DNA of 64,000 nt from an uncultured Acidobacteriota bacterium (GTDB lineage Bacteria; Acidobacteriota; Terriglobia; Terriglobales; Acidobacteriaceae): assembly GCA_903873705.1 (NCBI GenBank), contig CAIQPK010000048.1:62001-126000 (forward strand), given 5' to 3'. The position numbers and the translations under genes were made by a program. A model generated the notes under the pieces. That model saw only the letters and a program-made list of their open reading frames with translations, did no database searches and was not told the DNA's origin. Below, piece after piece: positions 36,258 to 43,982 of the stretch; the stretch's first letter is position 1; each line of letters begins with the position of its first letter.

Positions 36258-37327
36258 GGATCGGCGTGGCGGCAGCGCTTTGCCTTTGCGGACTTGCTTG
36301 TGGCTGGCTGCTGTTCCGGCACATGACGGTCGTTCCGCAAGTCACAGGCGAAACGCCTCCGACGCCGATCACCATCATCATTCCTGCACGCAACGAAGCC
36401 ATAAACCTGCCACGCCTTCTGCAGTCGTTGGAGGACACGGCGCCCGCCCTCGAGGTGATCGTCGTCGACGACCATTCCACCGATGACACGGCACGGATCG
36501 CACAAGCGCACGGCGCGCGTGTGTTGCCCTCGCAGCCGCTCCAGTTGGGCTGGACGGGCAAGACCTGGGCGTGCTGGCAAGGCGCCAATGCGGCGACGTC
36601 CACCCTCCTGCTTTTTCTTGATGCCGACACCTATTTTGCACGTGGCGGGTTAGCGCGGCTGCGCTGCTTCTATCGAACGCACCACACCGGTGCAGCGCTT
36701 TCGGTGTTGCCGTATCACGCGGTGGCGCGGCCCTACGAGCAGCTTTCGCTCTTCTTCAATCTCCTCATGGCGGCCGGCGCTGGTGGCTTCAGCGGACTGG
36801 AGCAGCCAAAACTTTTTGGCCAGTCGTTGCTCATCGATCGCGAGCTTTACTTCAGGGCCGGCGGCCATCAGGCAGTACGGCAGCAGGGCTTGGAAAACCT
36901 GCATCTCGCCTCGCAGGTCGCCGCCGCGGGCGGTGCGCTGGTCACCGCGGTTGGACGCGGAACACTGGAAATGCGCATGTTTCCTGAGGGGTACACGCAG
37001 TTGCTGCAAGGCTGGAAGCGGGGGTCTGCCGACGGCGCCGCAGCAGCAACGCCGCGCTCATTGCTGCTCAGCATGGCCTGGATCGCCAGCGCAACCGTCG
37101 CGTTCATCGCGCTCGCCATAAGCCGTGGAAGCTCAGGCATTGCGGCGGCAATCTATCTGCTGGTTGTCGCACAGGTCTATCGGGTCGCACGGCGCATCGG
37201 CGGCTTTCGCTGGACGACGGCGGTCCTCTACCCCTTGCCGCTCTTGTTTTACTTCGCCGTCCTCGGCCTCTCGGCAGGGTCCCGCAGGCTCGGCAAGCCG
37301 TCCACGTGGAAGGGTCGCCAGCTGTGA
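36254..37327 (+). CDS. Family 2 glycosyltransferase (CrtQ-like)
   Basis: 357-residue membrane-anchored GT2. An N-terminal TM (residues about 5-22) precedes the catalytic domain with ITIIIPARNEAINLPRLL, VVDDHSTDDT, LGWTGKTWACWQGA and LFLDADTYF (DXD). Three C-terminal hydrophobic segments follow. The GWTGKxWA motif is shared with CrtQ-type diaponeurosporenoate glucosyltransferases and hopanoid GTs. Its GTG start overlaps the preceding stop (GTGA), implying coupled translation. In this context it would glycosylate the carotenoid carboxylic acid; the sugar donor is inferred to be a UDP-hexose. Confidence 0.82.
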   Translation: MRIGVAAALCLCGLACGWLLFRHMTVVPQVTGETPPTPITIIIPARNEAINLPRLLQSLEDTAPALEVIVVDDHSTDDTARIAQAHGARVLPSQPLQLGWTGKTWACWQGANAATSTLLLFLDADTYFARGGLARLRCFYRTHHTGAALSVLPYHAVARPYEQLSLFFNLLMAAGAGGFSGLEQPKLFGQSLLIDRELYFRAGGHQAVRQQGLENLHLASQVAAAGGALVTAVGRGTLEMRMFPEGYTQLLQGWKRGSADGAAAATPRSLLLSMAWIASATVAFIALAISRGSSGIAAAIYLLVVAQVYRVARRIGGFRWTTAVLYPLPLLFYFAVLGLSAGSRRLGKPSTWKGRQL

Positions 37328-37797
37328 AGGCATGGATCGCCATCGCCAACGTCTTCGGATGTGCAACGCTACAACTCGGCCTCGCCCGCCTTTTTATTTC
37401 CTTACCCGGCAATATCTTTGCCGCAGATACACGGCCCTTCAGAGAGCTGCGGAGCGAAGTAGCCTTCTACCGGCACATACTGCGCATCAGGACGTGGAAG
37501 AAAAAGCTTCCCGACGGAGCCTCATGGGTTGGCGGAAAGTTCTCCAAGCAACGGATGCACTCCCTGAATGCGGCCTATCTCCGTCACTTCGTTATCGAGA
37601 CCCGTCGCGGTGAATCCGCTCACTGGGTCGCGATTCTCTGCGCGCCCGTGTTCTACCTATGGAACCCCGCCTGGGCCTGCTGGGTCATCACGCTTTACCT
37701 GATGGCGAGCAACCTGCCGTGCATCGTTGCGCAACGCTACAACCGCTTTGCAATCGAGAAAATCATCTCGTATCGGCTGCAACGCAGAGAGCCCTGA
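37324..37797 (+). CDS. crtO: Glycosyl-4,4'-diaponeurosporenoate acyltransferase (CrtO-like)
   Basis: 157-residue membrane protein. The core matches the CrtO acyltransferase family: RTWKKKLPDGASWVGGKFSK, a conserved YLRHFVIETRRGESAHW, then a hydrophobic stretch ending NLPCIVAQRYNRF. Two to three membrane segments are seen. A GTG at 37324 overlaps the GT2 stop (GTGA) and has GAAGGG 8 bases upstream, the same junction type as the gene before; a GTG at 37306 is an alternative. It would esterify a fatty acid to the sugar of the glycosylated carotenoid acid, the last step in staphyloxanthin-like synthesis. It closes the five-gene cluster and converges with selO after 21 bases. Confidence 0.82.
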   Translation: MKAWIAIANVFGCATLQLGLARLFISLPGNIFAADTRPFRELRSEVAFYRHILRIRTWKKKLPDGASWVGGKFSKQRMHSLNAAYLRHFVIETRRGESAHWVAILCAPVFYLWNPAWACWVITLYLMASNLPCIVAQRYNRFAIEKIISYRLQRREP

Positions 37798-37818
37798 ACA
37801 TCCCTCATCGTCACTGAT

Positions 37819-39354
37819 CTAAGTTCCGCAAAAGGTCCAGCGCACCCGCTCTTCCGGCTGTGCGGGTACGGCGTACGCCTCACCGCCCGGCCGCTCTTCA
37901 AACGGATGCGTCACGACGTCCAGCAGTCTCTCGAAGGTTTCAAAATCCTGGCGCTCTGTCGCTGCGGTAAGGGCCGCCTCGACCATGTGGTTCCGCGGAA
38001 TGTAGACGGGATTGGCGCGCTTCATCGCCGCAACACGCTCCTCCGTGGTGGACGATTCCTCCGCCAGGCGTTCGCGCCACAACGCCGCCCAGCTGTCGTA
38101 AGCCGCAGGCTCAGCAAACAGCGCACCCGCAACCACATCGCCCTCATTCCCGGCCGCAGCATCGCACAACCTGCGGAAGAAAAGCGTCATGTCAACACGG
38201 TTCGCGCCCATGCGATCGAGCAAATCCTGTACGAGACCAACGTCGCCATCCCGCTCCGTGGTAAGGCCAAGCTTCCTGCGCCATCCCGCCATCTGTGCCG
38301 CATCGTGCAAAGGAGCGAAGGTAGAAAGCGCCTCCTCAGCAGCCGTCCGCGCCGCGGTTTCGCTGCCCGTTTCCTCTTCCAGAAGAGGAAGCAACGCTTC
38401 AGCAAGACGCGTCAAATTCCACAACGCAATCCGTGGCTGATTGCCATAAGCGTATCGCCTCTGGCTGTCGATCGAGCTGAACACGGTCTCAACGTCATAC
38501 GCTTCCATGAAGGCGCATGGCCCATAGTCGATCGTCTCCCCCGAGATCGAGGTGTTGTCCGTATTCATCACGCCATGGATGAAACCTAGCAGCATCCACT
38601 GCGCTACCAGGTGCGCCTGCGCGGAGACAACGGCCTCCAGAAGCGCGCGGTAGGGTCGCTCGGCCGTGGCTGCCTCAGGATAATGCCGCGCCATGGCGTA
38701 AGCTGCCAGCACACGAACACCTTCGGTGTCGCGGCGAGCGGCAAAATACTCGAACGTACCCACCCGCAGATGGCTGGCGGCGACGCGTGTCAGCACGGCT
38801 CCAGGCAGCGCCGATTCACGCAACACGGCCTCACCGGTGGCAACGGCCGCCAGCGTCCGCGTCGTCGGCACGCCGAGCGCCGCCATCGCTTCGCTGACCA
38901 GATACTCCCGCAATACCGGCCCAAGGGCGGCCCGGCCGTCGCCACGGCGCGAGAAAGGTGTCGGCCCGGAACCCTTGAGCTGAATGTCGTAGCGAAGGTC
39001 GTTGCGAGCAACCACCTCACCGAGCAGGTTGGCCCGGCCATCGCCGAGTTGCGGCACGAAGTGTCCAAACTGATGGCCGGCATACGCAATCGCCAACGGT
39101 TCGGAGCCCCTGGCCACCCGGTTGCCGGCAAGTATCTGGACGCCTTCCTCGCTCTGCAGCGCCTGCGGATCGAGACCTAGCTGCAGCGCCAGCGCCACGT
39201 TCAGCTTGATCAGCCGAGGCGCCGCTACAGGCTTCGGATTGATCCGGCTGAAGAAGCGGTCAGGCAGGCGCGCGTAGGTATTGGAAAAGCCGAAATCTAC
39301 GGGTTGGCCAGCGCCGGAGACACCTTCCGCGGCGGATACAGCGTTTGAGCTCAT
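37819..39354 (-). CDS. selO: Protein adenylyltransferase SelO (YdiU/UPF0061)
   Basis: Pseudokinase-fold enzyme that AMPylates proteins, linked to oxidative-stress responses in characterised members. 511 residues from the ATG at 39354. [54 protein letters not shown] (over two conserved motifs) and [16 protein letters not shown] are diagnostic. The C terminus ends CGT with a Cys where eukaryotic SelO has selenocysteine. Starts at 39399 and 39432 (GTG) are also open; none has an ideal ribosome binding site, and 39354 was chosen for length before the conserved FSNTYARLP. Convergent with the carotenoid cluster. Confidence 0.93.
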   Translation of the reverse strand: MSSNAVSAAEGVSGAGQPVDFGFSNTYARLPDRFFSRINPKPVAAPRLIKLNVALALQLGLDPQALQSEEGVQILAGNRVARGSEPLAIAYAGHQFGHFVPQLGDGRANLLGEVVARNDLRYDIQLKGSGPTPFSRRGDGRAALGPVLREYLVSEAMAALGVPTTRTLAAVATGEAVLRESALPGAVLTRVAASHLRVGTFEYFAARRDTEGVRVLAAYAMARHYPEAATAERPYRALLEAVVSAQAHLVAQWMLLGFIHGVMNTDNTSISGETIDYGPCAFMEAYDVETVFSSIDSQRRYAYGNQPRIALWNLTRLAEALLPLLEEETGSETAARTAAEEALSTFAPLHDAAQMAGWRRKLGLTTERDGDVGLVQDLLDRMGANRVDMTLFFRRLCDAAAGNEGDVVAGALFAEPAAYDSWAALWRERLAEESSTTEERVAAMKRANPVYIPRNHMVEAALTAATERQDFETFERLLDVVTHPFEERPGGEAYAVPAQPEERVRWTFCGT

Positions 39355-39544
39355 GATGGATTCGATGCGGACCACGCGAATTCGCTTCGTCGCCAGCATA
39401 GCCCTCCACGGCGAAGAGTCACAAGCCAGCACCTCGCGTCCGCCTCGGCTGCTAGTCTGAAAGCAGGCCCCGAATCCATGTCTTTCTCCCTTCTGCTCCT
39501 ACCCATTCCCTTCTCGCGTTCGAGCGATGATAGAAAACGTCGCG

Positions 39545-39560
39545 TTCCTGGGCGTTACAG
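39545..39560 (+). promoter_or_regulatory. Candidate shared upstream motif, site A
   Basis: TTCCTGGGCGTTACAG ends 45 bases before the kinase start at 39606. It shares the core GGGCGTTAC with a site 43 bases before the Ig-protein gene (42902-42917). Function is unproven; a promoter element is possible. Confidence 0.3.
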
Positions 39561-39605
39561 GGGAATGACATCACTTAGCCAAAAACATTTGGGCGGAGTC
39601 GTCCC

Positions 39606-42248
39606 GTGGGGAACGGTGCCGCAGCCATGACCGCCGAGCTTTGGATAAAAGTCCGCGCCCTGCTGGATCGCGCCATGGCACTGCCCGCGGCTGAACGTAA
39701 CGACTTCCTGCAACACGCTGACGCCGATGCCGGCGTCATTGACGAAGTTCGCCGGCTGCTCGACTGTGAAGGCGACGCGACAGCGATGTTCGGCATCGAA
39801 GACTGGCACGCCAGCACACGCGCCGCTCAGGAAGGCAGTCTGGCGGGCACGGTCATCGGCAGCTATCGTCTGCTCCACGAGTTGGGCCGCGGCGGCATGG
39901 GCGCCGTCTACCTTGCGGAGCGAGCCGACGGTGTTTACCAGCAGACCGTCGCCATCAAGGTGCTGCGCGAAAACATCTTTACGCCCGCTCTCTCTGACCG
40001 TTTCAAACAGGAACGCCAGATTCTCGCGCGCCTCCAGCACCCCGGCATCGCTCGCCTGCTCGATGGCGGCGTCATGCCCGACGGCCGCCCTTACCTGGTC
40101 CTTGAGTACATCGACGGCGTTCCCATCAACGCTTTTTGCGACACGAAGCGACTCGATATCAGGGACCGCCTCCGGCTTTTTCTCCGCGTGGCCGAGGTTG
40201 TACAGTCGGCCCACCAACAGCTGGTCCTGCATCTTGACCTCAAGCCGGCCAACATCCTCGTTACGCCGGAAGGCGAGCCGCGCCTGCTCGACTTCGGCAT
40301 CGCGCGCATCCTCAACGAGTCGATGGGCGGCAACGCCCAAACCGAGACGACTCTGCGCCTGCTGACGCCCCGCTACGCCAGTCCCGAGCAGGCCGAAGGC
40401 GCCCCCCTCGGTGTAGCCAGTGACGTCTTTTCGCTCGCCACCCTGCTGTACCAGCTCCTGACCGGCGGACTGCCCTACCCCATCGAGGACGTCTCACCCC
40501 TCGAAGCCGCACGCCTCATCCGGGAAGTACCGCCCATCGTACCCAGCCGGGCGGCTGGCCAGGCTGCTGATTCTCCGCTTCGCGGTGACCTCGACACCAT
40601 CCTCCTCCAGGCCTTGCGTAAAGAGCCGGAGAGGCGCTATCCCACCGTCGCCGCCTTCGCCGCCGATGTTCAACGCCACCTCTCTTCCGAGCCAGTACAA
40701 GCTCACGCCGACAGCTTCAACTATCGCGCGGGTAAATTCTTTCGCCGCAACCGTGCGGCGGTCATCGCCGCCATCGCCGCCGCACTGATCCTGACCGTCA
40801 GTGGCGCAGCCGTCGTGCGCTCCGCAGTGATCGCCCGCCGTGAGCGCATCGTTGCCGACCGTGAACGCGCTACCGCCGAGCGCCGCTTGAAAGGCATGCG
40901 CGAGCTCGCGCACTCGTACGTCTTCGATCTCGACCCCAAACTCGAAGATCTTCCCGGTAGCGTGGGAATCCGTGACTTCGTACTGCAAAACGCGCAGAAG
41001 TATCTGGAATCCATGTCCCGCGAAGCCGCGGACGACGACGATCTCGCCCGCGAAACCGCCGAGGGCTACAGCCGCATCGCCGAAGTTCAGGAAAACCTCG
41101 GCATGCCCAGCCTCAACGACCATCTTGCCGCCGCACAATCCATCAACCGCGCCATCGCGATCCAGAAGCACCTGGTAGAAAGGCATCCCACCGACGCCAG
41201 GCAGCGCGTCGAACTGCTCTTCCAGATGCAGCACCTCGCCACCACCTACGCTCTCGAAGGCGATATCGTGAACGCGAACAAGGTGCTGCTCGAAACCTGG
41301 GAGCTTGGCCAGCCGCTGCGCCAGGTCCACCCCACACCGCCGCGTATCACTGACCTCGCGGCCATCGCCTGGGATGTCGCCTGGGTCAACATCGGCAACG
41401 GCGATCTATGGAATCTTGCCGACCCCGTCACCGCTCTCCCGTGGCTCGATCATGCTCGCCAGATCACCGAACAACAGCAGGCCGACCATGATGATCGCCT
41501 GTCCAGGCTGCAGGTCGCCTCCCTGCTCGAACGCATCGACATCAGCCGCGCGGCGGCACTCGCCCAACTCGGGCGCGTCGCCGAGGTCGGTCCCATCTAC
41601 GAAGAGGCCCTGCACTTCACCACCCTCACCAAGCGCAACCTCAACGAGGAAGAGATGCGCCGCCAGATCAACATCTACTACGCTGGCTACCTGCTCTCCA
41701 TTCACGACGTCCGCCACGCCGATGCCCTCGCCCCCAACCTCATGCCTCCCGAGTATCACGAGAAGGGCAAAGATCGTGTGCCCACCGGAGATGAAGCCGA
41801 CGAACTCGCGTTGCTCGCCCGCATCGACCTTGAAAACGGTCGTATCGCCGCCGGGAAGCAGAAAATGCAGAAGGCGCTGAGCACGCTGGAGGCCCTCTAC
41901 GCCAGCGCACCCATCGATGCCGGCAACAGCTCCGAGCTGGCCTGGGACACCTTCCGCCTCGCCGAAGAGCCCGCCCTCGATGCACCCACCCGTCAGCATC
42001 TCTATCGACGCGCCGGAGAAATTGCCGCGACGTACGCTGCCACGCACCCCCAGGTCATGAGTGCGAGCATGCTCATCGGCCGGTCGCAACTCGGCCTTGC
42101 GCACCTGGCGCAGGCAGCCCACAACGCGGCAGCTCAGCATGTTTCGGCCGAGTCGGCCGCGCAGCAATTCTCCCTGGTTCTGGGCGCCCACCCTCAGCAG
42201 CCGCAAGCCACCACCCTGCTCGCAGAAGCTACCGCTCTCGGCAAGTAA
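39606..42248 (+). CDS. Membrane Ser/Thr protein kinase with TPR-like C-terminal half
   Basis: 880-residue Pkn2-type kinase. A helical N-terminal segment (1-70) precedes the kinase domain (about 85-350): GRGGMGAVYLAE loop, Lys118 in VAIKVL, catalytic loop HLDLKPAN with Asp211, DFGIARI, and RYASPEQAEG in the activation segment. The Arg of the usual HRD is Leu, so this is a non-RD kinase. One TM at about 378-402 separates it from a long alpha-helical, TPR-like C-terminal region outside the cytoplasm. The GTG start has CGGAG 7 bases upstream; an ATG at 39627 is an alternative. A paralogous ECF sigma gene ends 4 bases away on the other strand. The pair is repeated at 49.9-53.1 kb. Target is unknown. 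Confidence 0.9.
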   Translation: MGNGAAAMTAELWIKVRALLDRAMALPAAERNDFLQHADADAGVIDEVRRLLDCEGDATAMFGIEDWHASTRAAQEGSLAGTVIGSYRLLHELGRGGMGAVYLAERADGVYQQTVAIKVLRENIFTPALSDRFKQERQILARLQHPGIARLLDGGVMPDGRPYLVLEYIDGVPINAFCDTKRLDIRDRLRLFLRVAEVVQSAHQQLVLHLDLKPANILVTPEGEPRLLDFGIARILNESMGGNAQTETTLRLLTPRYASPEQAEGAPLGVASDVFSLATLLYQLLTGGLPYPIEDVSPLEAARLIREVPPIVPSRAAGQAADSPLRGDLDTILLQALRKEPERRYPTVAAFAADVQRHLSSEPVQAHADSFNYRAGKFFRRNRAAVIAAIAAALILTVSGAAVVRSAVIARRERIVADRERATAERRLKGMRELAHSYVFDLDPKLEDLPGSVGIRDFVLQNAQKYLESMSREAADDDDLARETAEGYSRIAEVQENLGMPSLNDHLAAAQSINRAIAIQKHLVERHPTDARQRVELLFQMQHLATTYALEGDIVNANKVLLETWELGQPLRQVHPTPPRITDLAAIAWDVAWVNIGNGDLWNLADPVTALPWLDHARQITEQQQADHDDRLSRLQVASLLERIDISRAAALAQLGRVAEVGPIYEEALHFTTLTKRNLNEEEMRRQINIYYAGYLLSIHDVRHADALAPNLMPPEYHEKGKDRVPTGDEADELALLARIDLENGRIAAGKQKMQKALSTLEALYASAPIDAGNSSELAWDTFRLAEEPALDAPTRQHLYRRAGEIAATYAATHPQVMSASMLIGRSQLGLAHLAQAAHNAAAQHVSAESAAQQFSLVLGAHPQQPQATTLLAEATALGK

Positions 42249-42252
42249 GCCG

Positions 42253-42825
42253 TCAGCGTCCGGTTGTTCGTTTGGTCTTGAGCTCCGCCGCCAGCCACAG
42301 CTTTCCGGCCTGCCAGTCGCGATAAACCGTAGCCACAGATATGCCAAGGAACTCGGCTGTCTCCTCAACGGTCATGCCGCCGAAGATCCGCAATTCGACG
42401 ATCTTCGCCATGCGCTCATCCATCTCGGCCAGGCGGTTCAGCACCTCGTCCACTTCGTTGAAGATCACGGCCGGGGCCGCCGAGGGTTCCGGTGAATCGT
42501 CCAGGCGCACCAGCGTCACATCGCCGCCGCGCTTCTCCGCGTCCCGGCGGTCGTCGTAGGAGCGCAGAATGCGTCGCATCATCTGCGCCGCAACGCCAAT
42601 TACCTGGGCGCGGTTGGTGAAGTCCACGCTGTGCTGGGTCGAAAGGCGAAGATACGCTTCGTTGACCAGCGCCGTCGGCTGCAGGGTGTGATTGCCGCGC
42701 TCCTGGTACATGTAGGAACCGGCCAGGCGGTGAAGTTCGTCGTAGACCTGCGGCAGAACGTCGTCCAGCGAAAGTTTCTTGCGGGGATCTATTCCAGCTA
42801 AAGACTTCGCAAGTTCCTGTTCCAT
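42253..42825 (-). CDS. ECF-like RNA polymerase sigma factor (Sig-70_X6, TIGR02999)
   Basis: 190-residue sigma factor with regions 2 and 4 only. Region 2 is seen in VYDELHRLAGSYM through LVNEAYLRLSTQHSVDFTNRAQVIGVAAQMMRRIL, and region 4 in LRIFGGMTVEETAEFLGISVATVYRDW, a helix-turn-helix. The family is common in Acidobacteriota and Planctomycetes and is usually next to a Ser/Thr kinase instead of an anti-sigma factor. It lies tail to tail with such a kinase (4-base gap) and is divergent from the Ig-like gene at 42961. Start ATG has AGGAG about 10 bases upstream. It may direct transcription of neighbouring surface genes. Confidence 0.92.
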   Translation of the reverse strand: MEQELAKSLAGIDPRKKLSLDDVLPQVYDELHRLAGSYMYQERGNHTLQPTALVNEAYLRLSTQHSVDFTNRAQVIGVAAQMMRRILRSYDDRRDAEKRGGDVTLVRLDDSPEPSAAPAVIFNEVDEVLNRLAEMDERMAKIVELRIFGGMTVEETAEFLGISVATVYRDWQAGKLWLAAELKTKRTTGR

Positions 42826-42871
42826 GGCCCGCGTTCTCCTGCCGCAATCGGCTCATTCAGGTTATCAGGGT

Positions 42872-42961
42872 CGGAATCTCCCGTTGCGAGACATTCCAGC
42901 CATTCCGGGCGTTACTGTCAGCCATTTTTCTGCAGACATTAATCGATCCCGGGAGATTCCG
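42872..42961. promoter_or_regulatory. 12-bp inverted repeat covering the Ig-protein gene's ribosome binding site
   Basis: CGGAATCTCCCG (42872-42883) and CGGGAGATTCCG (42950-42961) are perfect reverse complements, 66 bases apart, in the divergent spacer between the sigma-factor and Ig-protein genes. The right arm contains the GGGAG Shine-Dalgarno and the first base of the GTG start codon. In an mRNA starting upstream of 42872 the arms would pair and hide the start; as DNA they could be a looping operator pair. Confidence 0.5.
42902..42917 (+). promoter_or_regulatory. Candidate shared upstream motif, site B
   Basis: ATTCCGGGCGTTACTG, between the arms of the inverted repeat, shares GGGCGTTAC with site A and is 43 bases from the GTG start at 42961. 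Significance is not established. Confidence 0.3.
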
Positions 42962-43914
42962 TGAAACTCATCGCCATTCCAGCGCCCAGCACCACTCTTA
43001 ACAGCCGTCAATCCCTGCCTTATGAGCTCTGGCAGGCCATCTCGGGCCGCAGCCTGGCCGGCGCTCTCGTCTTTCTGATGGCGTTTGCCTGCTTCACCGC
43101 CGCCCGGGCGCAGGGTACCGCCGTAGCCGATCCAGCGATCCCGGTCATCATTTCGCCCTCCGCGAGCGGCTCGGAGTTCTTCATCCTGAACCAGGATTTG
43201 AGCCTCCTCACACACTCGACGCAGTACACCACGGCCTACAACTGCGCAGCACCCACCGGCTTTACGGCCTCCAGCACCACACCCCGCACGCTGCTCAACG
43301 ACGGCGAAAACGCCTACTTCACAGCCCAGAGCTCCGCCAGCGCCAACGCAGCCGCCACCGCCATTGAGCCGGATTTCTCATGTGCCTCCGCTGCAGCGTT
43401 CGCCCTCACCGGCGGCACGCCCACCGGCTCGCTCTCGTCCAACGATCCCGGCCACGGACGCTACTTCGTCCTCAACGCCTTCAGCGGCGCGTTCCCTGAC
43501 CTGCTCACCGTCATCAACAACCTGAACACCAACAGCACCGCCACCCCCACCCTCACACAAAAGAACCGTGTCTCGCTCGACACCAACGGTCAGTACACCG
43601 CGATGGTCACCGACGTCCACAGCGGCTTCGGACTCACTGCCATAACCGAGCTCAAGACCGCCACCAGCCCCGGCAACCTCTGGGTCTATAGCCCCGGCAC
43701 AACACCGCCTTCAAAATCCTCGGCCCCGGCGGCGCCCCGCTCCCGGCCCTCGGCGCCTTCATCATCCCGGCGAAGAATAACGGCAACGGCGACCTCCTCG
43801 TCCTCATCAACCAGGACGGCCTCACCTCTTCCAACCTCGCCTCCCCGCCGCAGGACACCACGCCCTTCACCATCATCGATCTCGGCCAACTCCAGCGCAC
43901 CTTTTCCGCCGTAG
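42961..43914 (+). CDS. Ig-like surface protein, N-terminal fragment (frameshifted)
   Basis: 317-codon frame encoding the start of a large secreted protein. It opens with a GTG (GGGAG 5-6 bases upstream) and a signal peptide whose h-region is near residues 34-48 (SLAGALVFLMAFACFTAARA-Q). Normal sequence runs to about residue 246 (LWVYSPG), then turns into Pro/Ser/Arg-rich out-of-frame peptide. The -1 frame, which opens at 43692, continues the protein sensibly (HNTAFKILGPGGAPLPALGA and onward) into the next feature. So this and the next entry are one gene, 42961-47492, broken near 43698-43703 by a one-base deletion or a sequence error. Confidence 0.7.
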   Translation: MKLIAIPAPSTTLNSRQSLPYELWQAISGRSLAGALVFLMAFACFTAARAQGTAVADPAIPVIISPSASGSEFFILNQDLSLLTHSTQYTTAYNCAAPTGFTASSTTPRTLLNDGENAYFTAQSSASANAAATAIEPDFSCASAAAFALTGGTPTGSLSSNDPGHGRYFVLNAFSGAFPDLLTVINNLNTNSTATPTLTQKNRVSLDTNGQYTAMVTDVHSGFGLTAITELKTATSPGNLWVYSPGTTPPSKSSAPAAPRSRPSAPSSSRRRITATATSSSSSTRTASPLPTSPPRRRTPRPSPSSISANSSAPFPP

Positions 43915-43982
43915 TAGCCAGCGGCAGCACCATTACCCTGCCCTACGTCACCCAGATCCACGCCACCACGTCCTACTACGCC

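Noticed and set aside
43692-43710. Programmed -1 frameshifting site
   Set aside because: The C CCC GGC string does not allow good re-pairing of the Gly tRNA and no strong downstream structure is evident; a mutation or sequence error is simpler.
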